64,000 nucleotides of DNA. It comes from RGIG3701 sp030530205 (GTDB lineage Bacteria > Planctomycetota > Planctomycetia > Pirellulales > Thermoguttaceae). The stretch spans positions 62,001 through 126,000 of the forward strand of contig JAUMVK010000001.1 in the NCBI GenBank assembly GCA_030530205.1, given 5' to 3'. A program made the position numbers and the translations under genes. The notes beneath the pieces are model-generated. The model ran no database searches and was not told the DNA's origin. It worked only from the letters and a program-made list of their open reading frames with translations. Positions 48,667 to 57,236 of the stretch are shown piece after piece; positions within the stretch are counted from its first letter, which is position 1, and every line of letters starts with the position of its first letter.

Positions 48667-49194
48667 ATGAGTTTAAAAAAAGGTCCCGCTGACAGCAAGA
48701 ATCAACAGCGTGTTAATGAGCAGATTCGTGCGCGTGAAGTGCGGGTCATTAGTGAGGCGGGCGAACAGTTGGGAATTATGCACGTTCGCAAGGCCCTTGA
48801 ATTGGCGCAGGAAGCCGGCCTGGACCTCGTTGAGGTCGCCCAGAACGACAAATGCTCGGTCTGCAAAATCATGGACTACGGCAAATTCAAGTACCAGATG
48901 ACTAAGAAGCAGAACAAAGCAAATCCCCACGTTGTAAAGGTAAAAGAGATCCGTCTCCGTCCTGGTACTGGCGACAACGACGTCATCGTCAAGGTGAATG
49001 CCGCCAAAGGTTTTCTGGAAAAAAAAGACAAAGTTCTGGTCTCTGTCATCTTTCGCGGTCGTGAAATGATCCACATTCAGGAAGGCGAACGTATGATCAA
49101 ACAGGTCATTGAAATGCTCGCTCCGTACGGGAAAGTGGACAGCAAACCGACCAAACAGGGCAAACGCATCTCCTGCACCATCGCCCCGAACTGA
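48667..49194 (+). CDS. infC: Translation initiation factor IF-3
   Basis: A 175-residue IF-3, which binds the 30S subunit and checks the start codon. VNEQIRAREVRVISEAGEQLGIM, ALELAQEAGLDLVEVA, CKIMDYGKFKYQ, VKEIRLRPGTGDNDV, FRGREMIH and the C-terminal P.Q.GKRISCTIAP block are conserved. AGGAG stands 12 bases before the ATG. The usual partners rpmI and rplT do not follow; a terminator and a minus-strand gene do. Confidence 0.97.
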   Translation: MSLKKGPADSKNQQRVNEQIRAREVRVISEAGEQLGIMHVRKALELAQEAGLDLVEVAQNDKCSVCKIMDYGKFKYQMTKKQNKANPHVVKVKEIRLRPGTGDNDVIVKVNAAKGFLEKKDKVLVSVIFRGREMIHIQEGERMIKQVIEMLAPYGKVDSKPTKQGKRISCTIAPN

Positions 49195-49200
49195 CGATAG

Positions 49201-49302
49201 TTAGGAGTTAGGAGTAAAAAAAGCCTTCGGCTTTTATGGGTCGAAGGCTTTTTGTATGTAATATTACAAGAAGCGGAAATTTCTAACTCCTAACTCCTAA
49301 CT
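49201..49302. repeat. Inverted heptamer repeats around a terminator hairpin
   Basis: TTAGGAG twice at 49201-49214 and its complement (CTAACTC type) at 49283-49302 frame the region between infC and the convergent oxidoreductase gene. The design is the same as at 33284-33413, with a different heptamer. Confidence 0.75.
49216..49253. terminator. Bidirectional terminator of infC and the oxidoreductase gene
   Basis: AAAAAGCCTTCG and CGAAGGCTTTTT form a 12-bp stem with A and T tracts on the outside, so it can work in both directions between the convergent genes. Confidence 0.8.
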
Positions 49303-49303
49303 T

Positions 49304-50602
49304 TTACAGAATCCACCCGTCGCGGTACTCGACCGTGATCAGATCGTTAGCGGCGGGACAGTTCTTGACTTTCATCGCGTCGGCGTCCCATTCGAGTTTC
49401 TGACCCACGCGGTACGCCACGGTACCGAGGAGGACCGTTTCAGTAAGGCGGCCCGAGTAACCGAACTTGCACGTGCAGTTTTCCGGCTTGTTGTCGCGGA
49501 TGGCCTGGAGCCACTCCCTGTGGTGCCCGATCGAGTTCGGAATCGTTTCGGGGGTCGTGTAGTCCGCGTACTTTTCTTCCGGGTAGAGTTTATGAGTACC
49601 GTAGTCGGCGTACATCGCGCCATCGTCGCCGACGAACAAAACGCCTGCGCCGGTCATCGGAATGTTGTACTTCGCCATCGCTTCAGTCGGGCGGCGGTCG
49701 CCGTCGTACCACGTCAGCGTGCAGGCGGGCAGTTTCTCGCTGCGGGCGGCAAACGTGAACTTCACGGTGAGGTAGAGCGGGCAGCCTTCCGCGTTCACGG
49801 CCGGGCCGTCGATCGCTTCCGCCGTCAGGCAGTCACGCAGTTCCAGCGCCCAGAACGGCAGGTCCATGTAGTGGCACGCCATGTCGCCCATGGTCCCGGT
49901 CCCGAAGGCCCACCACTTGCGCCAGTTGGCCGGCAGGTAGCACGGATTGTACGGACGGTACTTCGCCGGGCCGAGCCACGAATCCCAATCGAGCCAGTCG
50001 GGAATTTCCGGCGTGTCGGTCGGGTTCACGAAGTCGGCAGGGTGGCCCCAGCCTTTGCCGCACCAGACGTGAATTTCACGCACCGGCCCGATCGCACCGG
50101 CCTGGATCTTTTCCACGACGCGGCGGTAATTGTTCCCCGCGTGGATCTGCGTCCCCATCTGGGTGACGAGGTGGTTTTTCTCGGCAATTTCCTGCATCAC
50201 GCGGCACTCACGCACGTCGTGGGTGAGCGGCTTCTCGGTGTAGCAGTGGATCCCGGCGCGCATCGCCATCACGCTCGGGGCGGCGTGTGTGTGGTCCGGC
50301 GTGCAGACGCAAACAGCGTCGATGTCCTTCACGGTCTCGAAGAGTTTGCGGAAGTCGGTGAACGTCTTGGCGCCCGGCGCTTCCTTGAGACAGCGATCCA
50401 GATTCCGGCGGTCCACGTCACAGACCGCGACGATGTTTTCACCCAGCATTTCGGTGAAGGACGCCCAGCCGCGCCCGCACGGGCCGACGATGGCGACGTT
50501 CAGTTTATTGCTGGGAGCGGCATCCTGACAAAAAGCCGGAAGCGCAACGGCCGAACCCGCCGCTAAGGAGCTGGTACGGAGAAATGTACGACGATTTAAC
50601 AT
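49304..50602 (-). CDS. Tat-exported Gfo/Idh/MocA family oxidoreductase
   Basis: A 432-residue protein. A twin-arginine signal (RRTFLRTSSLAAGSAVALPAF) is followed by a Rossmann domain (LNVAIVGPCGRGW, AVCDVDRRN) and the Gfo/Idh/MocA segment CVCTPDHTHAAPSVMAMRAGIHCYTEKPLTHDVRE with the EKP motif, then GPVREIHVWCGKGW and the planctomycete-type WDSWLGPAKYRPYNPCYLPANWRKWWAFGTGTMGDMACH. Such proteins use NAD(P)-type cofactors on sugars or inositols; the exported forms act outside the cytoplasm. Single gene with its own promoter. Confidence 0.9.
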   Translation of the reverse strand: MLNRRTFLRTSSLAAGSAVALPAFCQDAAPSNKLNVAIVGPCGRGWASFTEMLGENIVAVCDVDRRNLDRCLKEAPGAKTFTDFRKLFETVKDIDAVCVCTPDHTHAAPSVMAMRAGIHCYTEKPLTHDVRECRVMQEIAEKNHLVTQMGTQIHAGNNYRRVVEKIQAGAIGPVREIHVWCGKGWGHPADFVNPTDTPEIPDWLDWDSWLGPAKYRPYNPCYLPANWRKWWAFGTGTMGDMACHYMDLPFWALELRDCLTAEAIDGPAVNAEGCPLYLTVKFTFAARSEKLPACTLTWYDGDRRPTEAMAKYNIPMTGAGVLFVGDDGAMYADYGTHKLYPEEKYADYTTPETIPNSIGHHREWLQAIRDNKPENCTCKFGYSGRLTETVLLGTVAYRVGQKLEWDADAMKVKNCPAANDLITVEYRDGWIL

Positions 50603-50692
50603 GAGGCTGAGTCCTTTCTTGAGGAAGAAGATGGTGGGAAAATGAATGACGAAAAACTCACGGCAGACCGAAACCCGCCGCTCGATGAAACC

Positions 50693-50721
50693 ATTATAAT
50701 AAAACTCCCGCAGACTGTCAA
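50693..50721 (-). promoter_or_regulatory. Consensus promoter of the Gfo/Idh/MocA gene
   Basis: Perfect TTGACA (50716-50721), 17-base spacer, perfect TATAAT (50693-50698) on the minus strand; leader of about 80 bases. Confidence 0.7.
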
Positions 50722-50735
50722 GGGGGAATCCCTTT

Positions 50736-50924
50736 GGAGTGCGGCAATACAGAAGCCGAAGGCTTCCTTTGCCGCTTTCACTTTAGCGGCCGAAAAATAT
50801 GGTGTTGCAAACGGTTTTTCTCGTGGGAAACCCTGCGCGTTTCAGCGGCAAACGCCTCTTCGAGGCTTTATTGCCGCAAGGGAAAGCGATGAATGTCGCT
50901 TGCGCGACTGTATCATCGCACTCC
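50736..50924. repeat. GGAGTGCG-bounded palindromic element
   Basis: The stretch starts GGAGTGCGGCAATA and ends CGCACTCC, with inner inverted parts (CGGCAATA and TATTGCCG; GCCGCTTT/AAAGCGGC-like; AGCGA..TCGCT). Long palindromes with GGAGTGCGG ends are frequent between genes of Planctomycetota. It occupies the gap between the oxidoreductase promoter and the end of the beta-helix gene at 50930; no gene was seen in 50603-50929. Confidence 0.7.
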
Positions 50925-50929
50925 GAAAA

Positions 50930-53302
50930 CTATTCCTCAACCCCTTTACCGTCGGTTTTGGCCGGGGGAGCGTAATCGCTTTCTTTGGATCGGGTTTCCG
51001 GCATTTCCGGCGTGTTGCCCGAGCCTTTCACCTCCCCCGCAGTATCGAGGATGACCCACGTTGCCAATTTGCCGTTGAAGTGATGGTCTTTCAGTGTGTT
51101 GTTATTAAACGTTCCCATCCCCTGATTGTAAATGAACACACCGACCTGTTTTCCGTCATGGAAATTACATCCGGTGACGGTCGGGTCCCCTGCCGTATCC
51201 ACGGAGAATTGCGAACGACGGTTTCCGTAGAACTCGCAGTCGGTGAACGTGCCGCGGCCTTCTTCGTAAACGCCCACACCGACCTGTTTTTCGTCATGGA
51301 TCTTGCACCCGGTGAGGGTCGGATTTCCTTTTGCCCTCACAGCGACCCCCACATTTTGGTTTCCGTAAATCTCGCAGTCGGTGAACGTGCCGCGGCCTTT
51401 CTTGTGGATATAGACGCCAGAATCTTCCTGGTCATGGATTTTACATCTGGTGACGGTTGGATTTCCAGAGGTGAGTACGGCGATCCCGGAATACGTGTTT
51501 TCGTAAATCTCACAGTCGGTGAACGTGCCGCGGCCTTTTTTCAGGACGGCAATACCGGTATCGCCCCCGTTATGGATCCTGCATCCAATGACGGTTGGAT
51601 CACTAGCGTCCTGGACGTAGAACCCTGGCAGAGCATTTTCATAAATATCGCAGTCCTTGAACGTGCCGCGGCCTTCATCAAGGAACTCTATGCCGCCATC
51701 TTTTCCGTTATGGATCTTGCATCCAATGAAGGTCGGGTTGGTGTTGGCATCCCACACTCTGATTCCCGAAAACCTGGTTTCGGAAATATCGCAGTCGGTG
51801 AACGTGCCGCTGCTTTCCTGAAAGACCCACACACCATTCTCTTGTGACTGATGGATCTTGCACCTTGTGACGGTCGGGTTCCCGGACATTCGGACCTGGA
51901 TCCCCGAAATCTGGCTTCTGCTGATTTCACAGTCAACGAATTCGCCAAGGCCTTCCTTAAAAATGAACACGCCACAGCCTTTCTCGTCTCGAATTTTACA
52001 GCCGGTGACGGTCGGATTTCCTTTCGTCCTCGCCTCGATTCCCGAACACGAGTTCTGGTAAATCTCGCAGTCGATGAATTTTCCAAGCCCTTCTTCTCTG
52101 ACGAGCACGCCCTGCGCTTTCCCATCGTGGAAAGTACACCTGGTAACGGTCGGATCTCCGCCAGTCTCCACCGTGATGCCTGCATTATTCTCGTTTCCAT
52201 GAACGTCGCAGTCGGTGAACGTGCCGAGGCCTTTGTACTGGACTGCAATCCCGCCCATTTGCCCGTCATAAATTTCACATTTGGTGACTGTCGGATTGCT
52301 GGCCAGAAGGACCTTGAACCCCGCATTCGCATTTCTGTAGATCCGGCAGTTGGTGAACGTGCCAAAACCTCCGTCAGAAACCCCCACGCCGCAGCATTTT
52401 CCGTCATGGATCTCGCAGTTGGTAACCGTCGGATTCCCGGCAGTATTCACACTGATTTCCGCGATCTGGTTTCTGTAAAGATTGCAGTCGCGGAACTGGC
52501 CGAGGCCTTTTTGAAGGGCCCACACGCCGCAGTCTTTTCCGTCGTGGATCTTGCAGCCGGTGAAGGTCGGGTCGCCCGACTCACTCGTCACGACGCCCGC
52601 CAAAGCGTTTTCGTAAACCTCGCAGTCCCGAAACTCGCCGCGGCCGTTTTTTAGGACGGTCACGCCGTTGCTTTTCCCGTCATGGATCTTGCACTCGATG
52701 AAGGTCGGATCCGCCAATTGACTCACCGAGATCCCCGGCCCCTTGTTGCCGTAAACCTCGCATTTGGTGAAGGAACCACGGCACTCTTTCTGGATGAGCA
52801 GGCCGGCATTGCCGCAGTCTTTCGCGATGCAATTTTCCACGGTGGGATCGGTTCCTTTGTTATGAACGATCATTCCGACTCCATACTGGGAGGAGAAAAC
52901 GCAGCTGGTAAACTTTGGAGTGCCGCCGGTAATGTAAAAACCGCCGAAGACTTCCTGGGGCTTGGCTGACGCACTGCTTCCGACGGTGAGGTTTTGGAAG
53001 GTGGGGCTTCCGCTCCGGATCTCAATGGCGTCCGAAAACGGACAGTCGATGACCACTTCCTCCGGGTTGCTCGTGTCACCCACGAAGGTGACGGTTCGGT
53101 CGATCACCAGCGTTTCCGCAAGACCGTGTTTTCCCGGCTTGATCGTGATGGTTCCGCCGTCCTTCACGTGGGCGTAAGCCTCCTCGATGGTCCGAAAATC
53201 GTCCGGCACGGTAATATTCATCAAATTGGACGCCGGCTCCTCAGCCCGGGCACAAAGGCCCAACGCCATCGTGAGCAGTGCAAACAAAATTACGCGTTTC
53301 AT
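50930..53302 (-). CDS. Exported right-handed beta-helix protein with 46-residue repeats
   Basis: A 790-residue protein with signal peptide (about 1-20, ending LCARAEE). After a pectin-lyase-like front end (about 28-165: NITVPDDFRTIEEAYAHVKDGGTITIKPGKHG) come about twelve repeats of 46 residues. Each has the pattern GTFTDCEIYGN....GI.V...GNPTVTGCKIHDGK..GV.V...G.G, i.e. two beta-helix coils with cysteine ladders (DCEIY and GCKIH). A charged, Pro-rich tail follows. The fold is that of NosD/beta-helix (PF13229-like) proteins; many bind or cut polysaccharides, but no catalytic site can be named. The coding repeats of 138 bp leave long open frames on the other strand, which are not genes. Confidence 0.87.
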   Translation of the reverse strand: MKRVILFALLTMALGLCARAEEPASNLMNITVPDDFRTIEEAYAHVKDGGTITIKPGKHGLAETLVIDRTVTFVGDTSNPEEVVIDCPFSDAIEIRSGSPTFQNLTVGSSASAKPQEVFGGFYITGGTPKFTSCVFSSQYGVGMIVHNKGTDPTVENCIAKDCGNAGLLIQKECRGSFTKCEVYGNKGPGISVSQLADPTFIECKIHDGKSNGVTVLKNGRGEFRDCEVYENALAGVVTSESGDPTFTGCKIHDGKDCGVWALQKGLGQFRDCNLYRNQIAEISVNTAGNPTVTNCEIHDGKCCGVGVSDGGFGTFTNCRIYRNANAGFKVLLASNPTVTKCEIYDGQMGGIAVQYKGLGTFTDCDVHGNENNAGITVETGGDPTVTRCTFHDGKAQGVLVREEGLGKFIDCEIYQNSCSGIEARTKGNPTVTGCKIRDEKGCGVFIFKEGLGEFVDCEISRSQISGIQVRMSGNPTVTRCKIHQSQENGVWVFQESSGTFTDCDISETRFSGIRVWDANTNPTFIGCKIHNGKDGGIEFLDEGRGTFKDCDIYENALPGFYVQDASDPTVIGCRIHNGGDTGIAVLKKGRGTFTDCEIYENTYSGIAVLTSGNPTVTRCKIHDQEDSGVYIHKKGRGTFTDCEIYGNQNVGVAVRAKGNPTLTGCKIHDEKQVGVGVYEEGRGTFTDCEFYGNRRSQFSVDTAGDPTVTGCNFHDGKQVGVFIYNQGMGTFNNNTLKDHHFNGKLATWVILDTAGEVKGSGNTPEMPETRSKESDYAPPAKTDGKGVEE

Positions 53303-53369
53303 GGTAAATCTCCGTTTTCTTTGATTTTAATCTGACTGAAAAAGTCAAGAGTGGGGGAGGTCCAGGTTT

Positions 53370-56120
53370 TCACTGCGGATCCGCGCAGAAATCGATCTCG
53401 TACCAGAGCGTCCTGAATTCCGGCGAGATCTCCAGCTCGACCATGGTGTCCGAAACTCTGCGGGCGGTGAATTCCCCCTGACGCTCACCCGAGGCGGTGA
53501 GCGGGTAGAATTTGACCGTCACGTTCTTCGCGGCCGGAAGCTGGATCCGGGCCGAAATCCCCTCGCAGAGGTTCGGCGAGCCTCCGTTCGTGCGGCACGT
53601 CGTCAGTTTCTGGCCGATGTAGTTTTTCATCTCCGCCACGGGAATGTCCGGGAGTTCGGCCGGGTTTTTCGTCAGATCGGCCTCGTCGTACACACGGGTT
53701 TTCGCGCCGGCGTTCCGAACCAGGCCCGTGGCGGCCAAAAGCACGCGGGGGGAGGGGGTCCCGTCCGTTTCGTCGATCTGCGTCAGGGAAATCGTCATCC
53801 AGTCGAGGCACGAGGGGCCCGGAATGATTTTCGTCCCGTCCTTAAACGTCGGCGTGCCGGCCTGGGCGGTGAAACCGGTGAAGACTTTCGTCCGCGGCGT
53901 GTCGATCAGGCACCAGCCGTCTTTTCCTTCGTCGGACTGCCAGACCAGCTCCCCGGTGGAGCTGCGCGTCGCGAAAGGTTTCTCCGGCGTGGCGTCTTGC
54001 GGTTCCTGGGCCGTCAGCCGGGCAGTTCCCTGAGCGTTTTCCGTCGATTGCAGGTCGGTCAGGCGCGTGCCGGAGTACTCGGTAAACGTCCGGGTCGGGT
54101 CCGCTTCGGTCCGGGAGTAAGGCCAGCCGGTATTCAGGGCGACGGAATCGCGTGTCTGCTGGTCCTGAAAGTCTTTGGAAAGCGCCCGGACGTTCGATTT
54201 TCCGGTTTCCAGCGCGGCGTTCAGGCCGGAGGTCACATCGCCGCGGACGAACAGATTATGGCACGCGGGCTGATGGACCAGAGCCGCCGAATTCCCGTGA
54301 ATGTCGAAGAAGGAGACGTGCCACGGATTCAGTGGGGAGTGCGTCCAGGAAAAGATGAAGATCCCGGCCCAGTCCTGAAAACCGCCCGCCGCCGCGATCA
54401 GCGGGAAACCCTCGGCAAAGTACTGGTTCGGGAACGGGTGGTTGTACTCGCTGACGGTGTACGGCTTCCCCAAAACCCGCGCGGCCGAGAGGGAGGCGAG
54501 CGTCCCGGAATTCCCGAGCGTGTTCACGAGCGGAACGTTGGAAACGTACCAGTCGTCCGTCCACGCTTTATGCGGGAAAACCGGGTGATTGTGGTACGAG
54601 TGAATATCGACGTAATCCATCCTCGCCTGCGGGTAGGCCGAGCCGTAACGCAGCTGGGTCCCCGTGACCGGGTGCTGGCATTTCAGCTCGTTTTTCACGA
54701 AATCATACATTTCGGCGGAGTACCGCGCCTCCACATCGAGGCAGAATTGCGTAAAGTCCGCCCGCATCGCGGCATTGGACCGATTATCGGAGCCACGCGT
54801 CGCAATCCTGACGGTCCCGTTTTCGAGCGATTCGTCTTCCGCGATCCCGATGTGACCAAAGGCACGGAATGAAATGTCGTCCAGCTCCATCACGGTCCCG
54901 GGCTCGAAGTAGCAGAAGCCGACGCGGGCTTTTTCCTCATCCGCGGCAGCCTGGAAGCAGAGCTCAAAATCCTGCCACTCGGTGGTGAGCGGCACGTCAC
55001 GGCTCAGGCCCAGATTCGCCCAGTTGGGGCCGGCCTGAACGCAGCTAACTGTGACTTTCGTCTCCTTGTTCGCGCGGGCACGGAAGCGGACGGTGTACGG
55101 GAGGTCCTTCTTCACGCGGACGTTCAGATTGAAAAACTGTGGCTCCCACGGCTTCTCGCCGATTTTCTGCGCCTCAAAGACCAGCACGCCGTCTTTGACC
55201 TGGAGCGTCGCTTTCGAGTTATGCCCCTGCGAGAGGATCCACTTTCCCGGATTGCCTTCGCTGAACGTGGAGTCGTTTTCCGAAAGCTGATTCGGCTCGC
55301 CCGGATGATCGACGTACCCCCACGCCTTGCGGAGGTCCTGAGTTGAGCGGTACTTCGTGCGGAGCCAGGCGTTCCACTGCTTCTGGAGTTCCTCCTCGCA
55401 GTACTTCGGAAGGTTCCGGTTCAGCGCCCAGCCGCGCCACTGGCTGACGATGGAGTTTTCGTTATTGATCTCGACCACCGCTACGCACGGCTCGTCGGCG
55501 TAGCACTTTCCCGTGTAGGGGTTCACGTGCCGCAGAAGGTCGCGGGCGTACTTTTTCTGAAGCTCGATCATGCGCGGCATGAAATGGTCCAGCCCTTTGT
55601 CGTGGTTCGGGCGCAGATCTTCCTCCGGGAAACCGTCCGCCTCGGTGAATTTGCGCGAGACGTGGAGGTTAATATTGACGTAGATCCCGCACCGTTTCAG
55701 CTCGGAGATGAACCAGTCGAGCCGATCGAGTTTTTCCGGGTCAAATTCCAACTGCTTCGGATAGTTTTTCCCCCAAATCTCCCGCATATCCATGTGGTGA
55801 AGGCGCACGATGTTCAGACCGAATGAGGCGAGGCGCTCAGCCATGGCGGTGGCGGTTTCCTTCTCGGGGAAGCAGGCGCCCATGCAGACGTTCACGCCCC
55901 AGAAGCGGACGATCCCCGCGTCGTTCACGAAGTGCTCGTTTTCAACGCGGATCAGGCCGTCGGCGCCGGCGGGTTTGGCGAGCGTCGGAGAGTTCCAGAT
56001 CCGGGCGATCTGCTCACCCGTGGCGTTGAACGGAAAGAGCGGAGCGTTTTCGTCCGCTGCGCAAAAAGAAGTCAGAAACGCGAGAGCCGCAAGAAAAAGG
56101 AGGGATTTGAGCTTAAACAT
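53370..56120 (-). CDS. Secreted clan GH-A glycoside hydrolase with carbohydrate-binding domain
   Basis: A 916-residue exported protein with signal peptide (about 1-21). The N-terminal TIM barrel resembles GH5-like clan GH-A enzymes: VRFWGVNVCMG, LASFGLNIVRLHHMDM, LDRLDWFISELKRCGIYVNINLHV, and the acid/base Asn220-Glu221 in VVEINNEN. The likely nucleophile is Glu in YTVSEYNHPFPN after an inserted beta-sandwich (about 275-410) that looks like a CBM4/9 carbohydrate-binding domain. GGFQDWAGIFIFSWTH follows. The C-terminal third is beta-rich. The substrate is unknown; a mannan-, glucan- or galactan-type beta-glycan is plausible. Confidence 0.83.
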   Translation of the reverse strand: MFKLKSLLFLAALAFLTSFCAADENAPLFPFNATGEQIARIWNSPTLAKPAGADGLIRVENEHFVNDAGIVRFWGVNVCMGACFPEKETATAMAERLASFGLNIVRLHHMDMREIWGKNYPKQLEFDPEKLDRLDWFISELKRCGIYVNINLHVSRKFTEADGFPEEDLRPNHDKGLDHFMPRMIELQKKYARDLLRHVNPYTGKCYADEPCVAVVEINNENSIVSQWRGWALNRNLPKYCEEELQKQWNAWLRTKYRSTQDLRKAWGYVDHPGEPNQLSENDSTFSEGNPGKWILSQGHNSKATLQVKDGVLVFEAQKIGEKPWEPQFFNLNVRVKKDLPYTVRFRARANKETKVTVSCVQAGPNWANLGLSRDVPLTTEWQDFELCFQAAADEEKARVGFCYFEPGTVMELDDISFRAFGHIGIAEDESLENGTVRIATRGSDNRSNAAMRADFTQFCLDVEARYSAEMYDFVKNELKCQHPVTGTQLRYGSAYPQARMDYVDIHSYHNHPVFPHKAWTDDWYVSNVPLVNTLGNSGTLASLSAARVLGKPYTVSEYNHPFPNQYFAEGFPLIAAAGGFQDWAGIFIFSWTHSPLNPWHVSFFDIHGNSAALVHQPACHNLFVRGDVTSGLNAALETGKSNVRALSKDFQDQQTRDSVALNTGWPYSRTEADPTRTFTEYSGTRLTDLQSTENAQGTARLTAQEPQDATPEKPFATRSSTGELVWQSDEGKDGWCLIDTPRTKVFTGFTAQAGTPTFKDGTKIIPGPSCLDWMTISLTQIDETDGTPSPRVLLAATGLVRNAGAKTRVYDEADLTKNPAELPDIPVAEMKNYIGQKLTTCRTNGGSPNLCEGISARIQLPAAKNVTVKFYPLTASGERQGEFTARRVSDTMVELEISPEFRTLWYEIDFCADPQ

Positions 56121-56244
56121 AAAAATCCTTTCGAGGTGGGGTAGATTGAGGGAAAATCGCTGTGAAACAACAAAGTCAGGGATCCCCGAACTTTATCTTT
56201 CCGGGAGACCTCTGACTTTCAAAACCTGCCAACAGTTTTGGGAC

Positions 56245-57135
56245 TTACTCCAGGTAGTTTTCCCGGATGTACTGCTGGTCCTTCTCGCAGAAGTTTCCGA
56301 TGTCAAAACCTTTCTGCTTCACTTTTCCTTTATCTGCTTTATCCTTGAACTCAAGAATAATCGTGGCTTGACCATCCATTTTTACGAAGCGCGCACGGAG
56401 CGACTTTCCATTCAGGTCTTTCCAGACACGCCATTCCCCAACTTTACTGGGTTTCTTTGAGTCTTTTTTAGCCGGTTGCGCTTTTTCGGGAGCATCTTTT
56501 TCTGCCTGAGCGTCCGCGGCGGGGGTTTCCGGCTCGGCTGGCTCAGCTTCAGGCTCGGAAGTCACGGCAGGCTCCGGCTCAGAAACCGTTTCAGGTTCCG
56601 TGGTCACATCCCCTTCATCGCCTTCTTCATTGTCGCCCGTGTCGGCGTCAACATCGGTCTGAACATTTTCCGATCCTCCGAGGAACGGCACGTACTTTAT
56701 GATCGTTCCACGGAAGAACCAACCTGCCACCGCGAGGATCACGAGAATAATCAGCGGCAACATACAACCCGAGCCCTGGCGCGGAGCCTTTCCCAAATCG
56801 TTGTTCAGGATCACTTTGATACTGGTCAGACGCTTTTTGACGGTCATGATCTCGGTTTTCAGGTCGGCCGAGACGAAACCATCGCGGGTTTTCTGAATCA
56901 AATCGTCGAGCCGGCGCAGGCTTTCCACGTCATCGGCGATCCCGCGGAATTCACGTTTGACATCGTCCGGACTATTCAGAAACGACTTTACGATTTTCTG
57001 ATTCATGTTCTGCAGTCTGACGAGAGCATCATCCGGCATTTGGTAATCGGGATTGGAGAATTTCTCGGTGTAGGGTACGAGAAACTTCAACGTCTCAGCG
57101 CATTGCGCCATCATATCCTTGGAAAATTTTTTCAT
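56245..57135 (-). CDS. Membrane protein with SHD1 domain
   Basis: A 296-residue protein. Residues of about 1-125 are helical and charged; one membrane segment follows (about 130-146, MLPLIILVILAVAGWFF). Then comes an acidic Glu/Pro/Ala-rich linker (about 160-235), and a C-terminal SHD1-like domain (about 240-296) with VGEWRVWKDLNGKSLRARFVKMDG and DIGNFCEKDQQYIREN. SHD1 modules are unusually common in Planctomycetota; their ligands there are not known. The ATG at 57135 is chosen; an in-frame start at 57225 would add a second hydrophobic segment that overlaps the next gene's end region. Confidence 0.72.
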   Translation of the reverse strand: MKKFSKDMMAQCAETLKFLVPYTEKFSNPDYQMPDDALVRLQNMNQKIVKSFLNSPDDVKREFRGIADDVESLRRLDDLIQKTRDGFVSADLKTEIMTVKKRLTSIKVILNNDLGKAPRQGSGCMLPLIILVILAVAGWFFRGTIIKYVPFLGGSENVQTDVDADTGDNEEGDEGDVTTEPETVSEPEPAVTSEPEAEPAEPETPAADAQAEKDAPEKAQPAKKDSKKPSKVGEWRVWKDLNGKSLRARFVKMDGQATIILEFKDKADKGKVKQKGFDIGNFCEKDQQYIRENYLE

Positions 57136-57236
57136 GGTACGAATCTTAAATGAAAGGAAAGGATGGAATGACAGAAATGAGGAAAAGGCCCACCCCATCA
57201 GGAGTTTGAAGCCCTTTTTCCGCATTTCTCCGATAG

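Noticed and set aside
50642..52654. Two long plus-strand frames opposite the beta-helix gene
   Set aside because: They show a repeat pattern (VGERAAAF type) that is the antisense image of the 138-bp coding repeats; start region lies in promoter and repeat DNA.
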